A stretch of DNA of 6,653 bases from an uncultured Bacteroidales bacterium (lineage in GTDB: Bacteria > Bacteroidota > Bacteroidia > Bacteroidales > Paludibacteraceae), in the NCBI GenBank assembly GCA_903929065.1, contig CAIYTJ010000044.1, forward strand, positions 1 to 6,653, given 5' to 3'. Numbering within the stretch: the first letter of the stretch is position 1; every line of letters starts with the position of its first letter. The translations under genes were made by a program, and so were the position numbers. Positions 1-5,906 of the stretch are shown piece after piece. The notes under the pieces are model-generated. The model worked only from the letters and a program-made list of their open reading frames with translations, did not search any database and was not told the DNA's origin.

Positions 1-530
1 GAGATAAGGGACAAACCGGGCTTATAGGTGGAACACGTGTGCCCAAAAATGATGTTAGAATTGAGGCTTATGGAACAGTTGATGAATTAAATTCATTCAT
101 TGGTTTGCTTACAACTTATGATATTCAAGAGGAAAATTTCAATTTTCTACGCAAAATCCAAAATAATCTATTTACAATAGGCTCATATTTGGCTACTGAT
201 TTAACTAAAACGCAGCCGGGAGAAGATTCAATTTTAAAAACAGACAGCATTGAGCAGATTGAAAAGGAAATTGACCGAATCGATGCATTACTTCCTGAAT
301 TAACCTCATTTGTGTTGCCCGGAGGTTCACAATCAAGTGCTTTGAGCCATGTTTGCCGTACAATTTCCCGTCGGGCTGAGCGACGCATTTTTGATATGAA
401 TGATAAATATATAATTGATAATAAGGTGCTTGTATACTTTAATAGATTGTCGGACTATTTTTTTGCATTATCGCGCCATTTGACGATAAATACAGGGTTT
501 GAAGAAATTTATTGGAAAAGGCATGATTAA
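1..530 (+). CDS. Cob(I)alamin adenosyltransferase, PduO type (5' partial)
   Basis: This enzyme transfers the 5'-deoxyadenosyl group of ATP to cob(I)alamin, giving coenzyme B12, in the cytoplasm. The reading frame is open to the left edge, with codons starting at base 3. The first visible residues are DKGQTGLIGGTRVP, which match the N-terminal ATP-binding region (TGDKG...GGxRVxK) of PduO-type enzymes, followed by IEAYGTVDELNS. Near the C-terminus are the family's Arg-rich helix (CRTISRRAERR, about bases 354-386) and FNRLSDYFFALSR. About 175 residues are visible and the family is usually 180-190 long, so only roughly 8-12 N-terminal residues are missing. A GTG at 39 could be mistaken for the start, but it lies inside the conserved GGTRV motif and is an internal valine. 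The gene ends at TAA 528-530, 77 bases before the next gene. Family assignment is firm. The subtype name (pduO, cobO-like or MMAB-like) cannot be settled, so no symbol is given. Confidence 0.95.
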   Translation, partial: DKGQTGLIGGTRVPKNDVRIEAYGTVDELNSFIGLLTTYDIQEENFNFLRKIQNNLFTIGSYLATDLTKTQPGEDSILKTDSIEQIEKEIDRIDALLPELTSFVLPGGSQSSALSHVCRTISRRAERRIFDMNDKYIIDNKVLVYFNRLSDYFFALSRHLTINTGFEEIYWKRHD

Positions 531-543
531 TAAAAAAAATTCC

Positions 544-551
544 TATTTTTG
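544..551 (+). promoter_or_regulatory. Bacteroidota-type -7 promoter box
   Basis: TATTTTTG fits the Bacteroidota sigma-ABfr -7 consensus TAnnTTTG exactly and is followed by CACA. It lies 14 bases after the adenosyltransferase stop and 56 bases before the DUF2795-like start, which would place a transcription start near 557-560. No TTG/TTTG lies at the usual distance upstream; the nearest TTG (512-514) is 29 bases away, too far. This is inferred from sequence match and position only. Confidence 0.55.
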
Positions 552-607
552 CACAAAATTAAAAGATTATACATTAAACTTATTTACCTTATAAATTCAG
601 GCTGATT

Positions 608-829
608 ATGTATTGGACATTGGAACTTGCTTCTAAAATTGAGGATGCCCCTTGGCCCGCAACAAAAGATGAATTAATTGATTACGCAATGCGTTCCGGA
701 GCGCCTCTGGAAGTTATTGAAAATTTACAGGAAATTGAAGACGAAGGTGAAATCTACGAAAGTATCGAAGATATCTGGCCGGACTATCCTAGTAAAGAAG
801 ACTTTTTTTTCAACGAAGAAGAATATTGA
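608..829 (+). CDS. Small acidic DUF2795-like protein
   Basis: This is a complete 73-residue protein with no signal peptide or membrane segment, so it is probably cytoplasmic. It starts MYWTLELASKIEDAPWPATK, has a central stretch DELIDYAMRSGAPLEVIENL like the short helical DUF2795 domain, and ends in a very acidic tail rich in Glu, Asp, Phe and Tyr. I recognise it as a protein type common in Bacteroidota, and no biochemical function is known to me. The start at 608 is the only sensible ATG; upstream there is only a weak CAGG at 598-601. An overlapping frame at 678-860 is Lys-rich, lacks family resemblance and is a shadow. The gene lies 198 bases before porP. An eight-T run at 803-810 lies in the Phe codons of the tail. 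The gene call is sure, the family name fairly sure and the role unknown. Confidence 0.88.
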   Translation: MYWTLELASKIEDAPWPATKDELIDYAMRSGAPLEVIENLQEIEDEGEIYESIEDIWPDYPSKEDFFFNEEEY

Positions 830-846
830 AATCAACATATCAGGTG

Positions 847-862
847 AATTAAGTATTTAATT
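847..862. repeat. Small AT-only palindrome
   Basis: AATTAA-GTAT-TTAATT is a perfect 6-bp inverted repeat with a 4-base loop, 17 bases after the DUF2795-like stop. It lies inside a wider pair, ATCAGG (839-844) and CCTGAT (881-886). The stems are weak and no T-run follows, so a terminator is not supported. It could be an operator or chance in AT-rich DNA. Confidence 0.25.
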
Positions 863-933
863 ATTATTGGATTGAAAAATCCTGATTAATATAAAAATCA
901 TCTCAAATTCAACAAAAATGTTAATCAAAACAA

Positions 934-966
934 TTTTTTGAAAGATTTGTAGTTTCTTTAAATGCA
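934..966 (+). promoter_or_regulatory. Weak candidate promoter for the T9SS operon
   Basis: TTTTTTG (934-940) is followed after 18 bases by TAAATGCA (959-966). The spacing suits a Bacteroidota -33/-7 pair, but the downstream box is a poor match to TAnnTTTG. Offered only because the 198-base gap before porP suggests a promoter here. A transcript from the 544-551 box running through could do instead. Confidence 0.2.
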
Positions 967-1026
967 CAATCTGAAAAGGAATGAAATATATGCTGAAATT
1001 GTGATTGATATATTCATGAAGTACCT

Positions 1027-1974
1027 ATGAAAAAAGTAGTTTTAAGTCTTTTGTTATTACTCCTTAGCATAGGTTCAGCATTTTCTCAATTTGACGCTCA
1101 AATGAGCCAGTATATGTTTCACACTTCTTCGTTTAATCCTGCAGCGGTAGGTGATGGAGACATGATTCAAATTACCGGGCAACACAGAATTCAATGGGTG
1201 GGTATGCCAAATGGTGGTCTAACAACAAATTTCAGCATAAGCTCTCCTTTGAAATTTGAAAATATAAAGCAGGGAATTGGGTTGTCATTTTTAAATGATA
1301 ATGTTGGATTGTTTACTAATCAGGTTGCACATTTACAATATGCTTTTAGAAAACAGTTGGGACAGGGCATTTTGAGTGTTGGCACAGACTTAGGATTCGT
1401 GAGTTTAGGATTTAGAGGAGATAGTGTTCGTAAGATTACAAGTGAATATCATGATTTTACAAACGATCCGGAAATTCCTCAAAGTGCTGTTGTAGGAATG
1501 AGTTTTGATATGAGTCTCGGATTGTATTATTCCACTCCAAAATGGTATACCGGAATTTCATACCTGCATTTAAATAATCCGACAGTTAATTGGGGGGATC
1601 GTACACAGTTCAGACAAACCGGTTCGTTATTCTTAACTGGTGGATACAAATACAATTTGGTTGATACCAAATATGTTTTAAAACCGAGTTTCCTGGTTAA
1701 AACTGATTTCAGTTCAATGCAGTTTGATTTAACTGCCAGAGTAGAATACGATGAAAAGTATTGGGGAGGTTTGAGCTACAGGCTACAGGATGCAGTTGTT
1801 TTTTTGGCGGGAATCAATATTGCCGGGGGAATGTCAATAGGATTTTCGTGGGATTTGCCAACTTCTCAGATTTTAGCAGTTAGTGGTGGTACGCCAGAGT
1901 TTCTGGTAATGTATAGTTTTGAATATGTCTTCGGTAAACGAAGCAGTAAATATAAGAGTATTAGAATATTGTAG
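1027..1974 (+). CDS. porP: Type IX secretion outer-membrane protein PorP/SprF
   Basis: This is a PorP/SprF-family protein of 315 residues, the usual family length. It is an outer-membrane protein associated with the GldK-GldN part of the T9SS. The N-terminus is a classic Sec signal peptide: KK at 2-3, a Leu-rich core to about residue 15, and a likely cut after S20 (AFS|Q). The mature protein begins with the family hallmarks QMSQYMF...FNPAAVG (residues 25-42) and GQHRIQWVG (51-59). The rest alternates Gly, aromatic and polar residues as expected for beta strands, and it ends near a VFGKRSSKYKS segment. The start is fixed because an in-frame TGA lies at 1006-1008 with no other start codon in between. 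There is no clear Shine-Dalgarno. It leads the gldKLMN genes with a 70-base gap, as in porPKLMN clusters. Many genomes carry several PorP paralogues, but position makes this the T9SS core copy. Confidence 0.95.
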   Translation: MKKVVLSLLLLLLSIGSAFSQFDAQMSQYMFHTSSFNPAAVGDGDMIQITGQHRIQWVGMPNGGLTTNFSISSPLKFENIKQGIGLSFLNDNVGLFTNQVAHLQYAFRKQLGQGILSVGTDLGFVSLGFRGDSVRKITSEYHDFTNDPEIPQSAVVGMSFDMSLGLYYSTPKWYTGISYLHLNNPTVNWGDRTQFRQTGSLFLTGGYKYNLVDTKYVLKPSFLVKTDFSSMQFDLTARVEYDEKYWGGLSYRLQDAVVFLAGINIAGGMSIGFSWDLPTSQILAVSGGTPEFLVMYSFEYVFGKRSSKYKSIRIL

Positions 1975-1976
1975 TA

Positions 1977-1993
1977 TCAAACCAATGGTTTGA
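1977..1993 (+). terminator. Hairpin between porP and gldK (possible attenuator)
   Basis: TCAAACC-AAT-GGTTTGA forms a perfect 7-bp stem with a 3-base loop (8 bp with a 1-base centre in DNA), starting 3 bases after the porP stop. It is not followed directly by a T-run; seven Ts lie 20 bases later (2013-2019). A full terminator is therefore doubtful. Partial attenuation, or a block to 3' decay protecting porP mRNA, is possible. The symmetry is seen; the role is inferred. Confidence 0.4.
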
Positions 1994-2044
1994 AAATATA
2001 TAATTAAACACATTTTTTTATTTTAAATAATAAAAATAACTGGA

Positions 2045-3409
2045 ATGAAAAAAAATCTGATAATAATTGTAGTAACTTTACTTATTGTTGCTTGCAATAA
2101 ACCCGTGGGAGAATTAACCGGTCTGGGAGTGAAAGATAAATTCTTTGAAGCCCAACCTTATGGAATGGTTTTCATTAAGAGAGGTTCTTTCATGATGGGG
2201 TCAAATGACCAATCCGCAATTGGAGGTCATAACGATAAATCGATTAACGTGTCAGTTGATGCTTTTTGGATGGATGAAACTGAAATTACAAATGACAAAT
2301 ATAAACAATTTGTATATTATGTTCGCGATTCCGTTGCATTGCGAACACTTGTTTTAGCAGGAAAAGACGAATTCCGGTTGAAAATAAAAAATCAGACTGA
2401 CGATGCAACTCCGGAAATGGCACGTCTTAACTGGAGGGTAAAAATTCCATGGAATTCAAAAGATGAAGAAATCAGGAATATTTTAGAATCACTTTTTTAT
2501 AAAGATAATAATGCTTTAGGATTTAAGAGACAAATTGATCCGGGAAAACTTCAATATAAATACGAATGGATAAATTATGATCAGGCAGCTTTACCACAAA
2601 ACAAATACGATGTTAATACCGGTGCTTATCCAAAAAATGCAGAAGCCCGCGTTGATACATCTTTTGTAGAAAACGGAGTAATAAAAAATATTACGATTAA
2701 AAGAAAACTGGTATCAAGAAAAGATTTGATTTCTACCAGAATTGTAAATATTTATCCAGACACAGTTATGTGGTTGCGTGATTTTCAGTATTCTTATAAC
2801 GATCCAAAAATGAGAATGTATTTCTCAGCACCTGGATATTCATATTATCCGGTGGTAGGGGTTACATGGGAACAGGCACAGGCATTTTGTCAATGGCGGA
2901 CGCATTTCTTTAACAGCTCGAATGCTGTTGGTGGGCAGGATTACAGACTTCCAACAGAAGCTGAATGGGAATATGCAGCAAGAGGTGGACGTAAATTGGC
3001 CCTTTATCCCTGGGGAGGGAATTATGTAAGAGATATCAAAGGTTGCTATCTTGCAAACTTTAAACCTATGCGTGGTAGTTATTCTGATGATATGGGTACT
3101 ACGACTATGAAAGTAGCCTCATTCCCACCAAATGATTTTGGTTTGTTCGATATGGCTGGTAATGTCGCAGAATGGACTTCGACTGCATATAATGAATCAA
3201 CGAGCACTTTAATTTCAGACATGAATCCTAGTTTTCAATATAATGCAAAAAACGATGATCCTGATATTCTGAAAAGAAAAGTAGTTAAAGGTGGCTCCTG
3301 GAAAGATATTGCATATTATCTTCAGTGCGGTGTTAGAACTTATGAATATCAAAATGAAAGCAGACCTTACATTGGATTCAGATGTGTAAGATCTTTTAAC
3401 GGTGAATAA
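2045..3409 (+). CDS. gldK: T9SS ring lipoprotein GldK/PorK
   Basis: GldK is a lipoprotein that, with GldN, forms the periplasmic ring of the T9SS anchored under the outer membrane. At 454 residues it has the expected size. The N-terminus is a lipoprotein signal: KK, an Ile/Val/Leu core, then lipobox IVAC with Cys17 as the acylation site. A formylglycine-generating-enzyme (FGE/SUMF1-like) fold follows: GMVFIKRGSFMMGS (40-53), RLPTEAEWEYAARGG (301-315), GNVAEW (372-377), KGGSW (415-419) and GFRCVR (444-449). A long stretch, roughly 115-255, interrupts the fold, as in other GldK proteins. The paired catalytic cysteines that true FGEs carry just after GGS are absent (KDIAYYLQC instead), so it is structural and not enzymatic. 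The gene sits 70 bases after porP and 25 before gldL. There is no strong Shine-Dalgarno (ACTGGA before ATG). Identification rests on sequence plus gene order and is firm. Confidence 0.96.
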   Translation: MKKNLIIIVVTLLIVACNKPVGELTGLGVKDKFFEAQPYGMVFIKRGSFMMGSNDQSAIGGHNDKSINVSVDAFWMDETEITNDKYKQFVYYVRDSVALRTLVLAGKDEFRLKIKNQTDDATPEMARLNWRVKIPWNSKDEEIRNILESLFYKDNNALGFKRQIDPGKLQYKYEWINYDQAALPQNKYDVNTGAYPKNAEARVDTSFVENGVIKNITIKRKLVSRKDLISTRIVNIYPDTVMWLRDFQYSYNDPKMRMYFSAPGYSYYPVVGVTWEQAQAFCQWRTHFFNSSNAVGGQDYRLPTEAEWEYAARGGRKLALYPWGGNYVRDIKGCYLANFKPMRGSYSDDMGTTTMKVASFPPNDFGLFDMAGNVAEWTSTAYNESTSTLISDMNPSFQYNAKNDDPDILKRKVVKGGSWKDIAYYLQCGVRTYEYQNESRPYIGFRCVRSFNGE

Positions 3410-3434
3410 AAATAAAAAAATAAATTAGAGAATA

Positions 3435-4313
3435 ATGTCAACAAAAGAATCAAAATTCGATATTTGGTGGAATTCACCTGAAGTAAAACAAAAAGTTGGA
3501 GCAGCATATAGTCTTGGAGCTTCAGTTGTTATTATTGGAGCAATGTTTAAGATACAACATTATGAAGGAGCAGGTTTAATGCTTGGCATTGGTATGTCGG
3601 TTGAAGCTGTTTTATTTGCATTGGGTATATTTGACAAACCACACAGAGATTACGAATGGGATAAGGTTTATGATTTTGATGGTGAATCAAAGGAAGCGAT
3701 TTCTAAGGAAAGTAAGCAGAACAATGGTGTAATTTCCAGAGCAGTTGGCTTGAATTATACAGAAACTATAAACGATGACGATGTTAAGAAACTTTCTGAA
3801 GGAATTAAAAACTTAACCACTACAGCTCAACAGTTTGCAGGTTTATCAAGCGTTGTTGGAGCTACAGATCAGTTTGTAAAGAATATTGACAGTGCATCAC
3901 AGGTAACAGGAAAATTTGTCAAGAGTCAGGAATCGCTGAATAATTCAACCAATCTTCTATCCAGTTCATATCAGGGAATTGCAGACGGAATGGACACTGT
4001 AGAAAAAAACACAAAACTTTATGCAACAAAAGTTGAAGGAATTAATAAAAACCTTGCATCAATAAACTCAATCTATGAAATTCAGTTGAAGAATATTCAA
4101 GCTCAATCTGAGGGATTAACACAACAGAATGAGAAGTTAAGATCAGCTAATGATGAGTTGAATACTATTGCCGGGGATTTACAAAAAATGAAATCGGCAA
4201 CTGCCATTGCTGCAGGAGAGGCCGAAAACTTTAAAACCGGAACAACCAAACTTGCGCAACAAGTTGCTGATTTGAATAAAGTTTATGGTAATATGCTAAA
4301 TTCATTAGGCTAA
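3435..4313 (+). CDS. gldL: T9SS motor protein GldL/PorL
   Basis: GldL is an inner-membrane protein that forms the proton-driven motor of the T9SS with GldM. This copy has 292 residues, closer to PorL of Porphyromonas than to the shorter GldL of Flavobacterium. Two membrane helices lie at about 21-38 and 46-66, joined by a short loop FKIQHYEGAG. From memory of the F. johnsoniae protein, Lys27, His30, Glu49 and Glu59 there correspond to Lys39, His42, Glu57 and Asp67 here; the first three are kept and the last is a conservative change. Residues from about 114 to the end form a long, mostly helical cytoplasmic tail rich in Gln, Asn, Ser and Lys, with a repeated NxxYxxxL pattern at 211-218 and 281-288. 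The gene is 25 bases after gldK and 41 before gldM, so co-transcription is likely. Only a weak purine stretch precedes the ATG. Confidence 0.96.
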   Translation: MSTKESKFDIWWNSPEVKQKVGAAYSLGASVVIIGAMFKIQHYEGAGLMLGIGMSVEAVLFALGIFDKPHRDYEWDKVYDFDGESKEAISKESKQNNGVISRAVGLNYTETINDDDVKKLSEGIKNLTTTAQQFAGLSSVVGATDQFVKNIDSASQVTGKFVKSQESLNNSTNLLSSSYQGIADGMDTVEKNTKLYATKVEGINKNLASINSIYEIQLKNIQAQSEGLTQQNEKLRSANDELNTIAGDLQKMKSATAIAAGEAENFKTGTTKLAQQVADLNKVYGNMLNSLG

Positions 4314-4341
4314 TCACTGGAATTTATTTATAATTTAATTT

Positions 4342-4347
4342 AAAGGA
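4342..4347 (+). promoter_or_regulatory. Shine-Dalgarno site of gldM
   Basis: AAAGGA lies 7 bases before the gldM ATG. It is the clearest ribosome binding site in the window, where the other genes have weak or no such motif, and it supports the start at 4355. Confidence 0.6.
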
Positions 4348-4354
4348 AATTTCA

Positions 4355-5869
4355 ATGAGTGGAGCAAAAAATTGTCCAGAAACACCCAGACAAAGAATGA
4401 TTGGTATGATGTATTTAGTGCTGACAGCCATGTTAGCACTGAATGTTTCGAGTGAAATTCTTAATGGGTTTTCTATGATTGATACCAGTTTACACAAAAA
4501 TATAGAATCAGCAAGTGCCAGAAATAACGGATTATATGCAGACTTTAAAGCACTTGATGAAAAGAATCATCAAAAAGTAGGGAAATGGCTGGAAAGAGCT
4601 AAATTAGTTCAGACAAAATCTAATGAGCTTTACAATTACATTGAAAATTTTAAAGTTAAGATAGTCAGAATGGCTGATGGAAAAGAAGCCAATGACAGCG
4701 CTTACGTAGTTCAAATAAAAGCAAAAGATAATTTGGATAAACCGACTCAATATGGCATAGAAGAAAAACACGGGATAGAACTTAAGACTAAAATAGAACA
4801 ATACAGGGATTTTTTAATTGAAACGAATCCACAAAAAGTAAAGTTGTATCAATCGGTATTTTCAACTGTAAAAACGAAAGAAGGTAAAGAATGGACTGTT
4901 GCGTTATTTGACATGATGCCCGTATCAGCTGTAATTACACTTTTGACAAAATATCAAAATGATATCCGTTCCAGCGAAGCAGAAATTGTTGAATATCTCA
5001 AAACTCAGACAGATGCATCAGATTTCAGAGCAAATAAATTAGAAGCTTTTGTGATACCAGATTCACGTTATGTGATACGTGGAGATAGATTTAAGGCAAG
5101 AATTGTTTTGTCGGCAGTTGATTCTACAAAGGTTCCCAATTACTACGTAGGTGGTTCAATGGTTCCAAAAGGAATTTATGAGACTACATGTACAACTTCG
5201 GGTCCAAAAGTATTTTCGGGTCAAATTACCTTTATGGGAAATGATGGGAATTTGGTCTCAAGACCATTTAAAAGTGAATATATGGTTGTTGATCCAACTG
5301 CAACCATGTCGAATGAAGATTTAAACGTTGTATATAAAGGTATTGATAATAAATTCAGTGTATCAGTCCCTGGAGTTGCACCGACAAGTATAAGTGTGAA
5401 AATTGAAGGTGGTACAGCTGAACAAAAAGCACCCGGTAAATTCATTATACGCACCACCCGTGATGGAAATATAGTTATTCATGTTTTTGCATTGATTGAT
5501 AAGACATCTCGTGAAATGGGAAGTAGTGTGTATAGAGTAAAATTACTTCCTGATCCAAAAGCGTTTATTCAACCGGGCGAAAATAATGCTAAAGCAATTC
5601 GTTCTGGGAATATGACACCCAACGAATTGAGAAATTCATCAGTTATTGCCAGTTATGGAAATGACGAACTGGTAAAAGCAAATTTTAAAGTAAATTCGTT
5701 TACCATGATTGCAAAAGGAATACCTCCAATGAATGTAAACGGCAATAAAATGGATAGAAGATTTATTGACAAATTGTTAAAGGGCGATATTCTGGTTATA
5801 AGTCAGATTAAGGCTGAAGGTCCGGATAGAACCCCAAGGGATTTGGGATCAATAATGATTCAATTATGA
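4355..5869 (+). CDS. gldM: T9SS motor/periplasmic shaft protein GldM/PorM
   Basis: GldM is anchored in the inner membrane and spans the periplasm as a dimer, passing motion from the GldL motor to the GldK-GldN ring. At 504 residues it is the normal size. The N-terminus has a short cytoplasmic part with the PETPRQRMIG motif and one membrane helix at about 16-34. By alignment from memory, Arg12 and Tyr20 match Arg9 and Tyr17 of F. johnsoniae GldM, the Arg having been proposed to interact with the GldL glutamate. The periplasmic part fits the four-domain D1-D4 plan: a helical D1 to about residue 222, and beta-rich D2 (about 223-319), D3 (about 320-399) and D4 (about 400-504). The C-terminus, PRDLGSIMIQL, is typical of the family. 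It has a good AAAGGA site and lies 37 bases before gldN. Confidence 0.97.
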   Translation: MSGAKNCPETPRQRMIGMMYLVLTAMLALNVSSEILNGFSMIDTSLHKNIESASARNNGLYADFKALDEKNHQKVGKWLERAKLVQTKSNELYNYIENFKVKIVRMADGKEANDSAYVVQIKAKDNLDKPTQYGIEEKHGIELKTKIEQYRDFLIETNPQKVKLYQSVFSTVKTKEGKEWTVALFDMMPVSAVITLLTKYQNDIRSSEAEIVEYLKTQTDASDFRANKLEAFVIPDSRYVIRGDRFKARIVLSAVDSTKVPNYYVGGSMVPKGIYETTCTTSGPKVFSGQITFMGNDGNLVSRPFKSEYMVVDPTATMSNEDLNVVYKGIDNKFSVSVPGVAPTSISVKIEGGTAEQKAPGKFIIRTTRDGNIVIHVFALIDKTSREMGSSVYRVKLLPDPKAFIQPGENNAKAIRSGNMTPNELRNSSVIASYGNDELVKANFKVNSFTMIAKGIPPMNVNGNKMDRRFIDKLLKGDILVISQIKAEGPDRTPRDLGSIMIQL

Positions 5870-5906
5870 TTTCAATATTTAATCAGAACTACAAAAAAAA
5901 GAAGAT

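Larger units (their letters stand above)
830..1026 (+). other. AT-rich leader upstream of porP
   Basis: This 197-base gap has no supportable gene on either strand. It holds a small palindrome (AATTAA-GTAT-TTAATT, 847-862) set between ATCAGG (839-844) and its complement CCTGAT (881-886). It also has a T-rich stretch ending TTG (934-940), an AAAAGGA ribosome-site-like motif (974-980), and mini-ORFs at 981-1004 and 1016-1030. No G+C-rich terminator stem and no good TAnnTTTG box were found. It is the likeliest place for the promoter of the T9SS genes. Confidence 0.5.

Noticed and set aside
125..388. Minus-strand ORF inside the adenosyltransferase gene
   Set aside because: It is antisense to conserved motifs, with no start context or recognisable product.
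39..530. GTG at 39 as the start of the adenosyltransferase
   Set aside because: The frame stays open to base 1 and encodes the conserved DKGQTGLIGGTRV motif, so the GTG is an internal valine and the gene is cut by the window edge.
678..860. 60-residue frame overlapping the DUF2795-like gene
   Set aside because: It is in another frame of a recognisable gene, Lys-rich and without family resemblance. It is kept only as the hypothetical slippage product noted above.
839..886. ATCAGG / CCTGAT pair as a terminator after the DUF2795-like gene
   Set aside because: The loop is 36 bases, the stem does not extend, and no T-run follows.
2018..2039. AT-only inverted repeat TTATTTT / AAAATAA before gldK
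   Set aside because: Seven A-T pairs in very AT-rich DNA are expected by chance and too weak to call a terminator.
4604..4801. Minus-strand ORF inside gldM, hydrophobic and Phe-rich
   Set aside because: It is the antisense of Lys/Glu-rich codons, which always looks Phe/Leu-rich. The + strand is clearly gldM.
5221..5457. Minus-strand ORF inside gldM
   Set aside because: It is a shadow of the D2-D3 region with no independent support.
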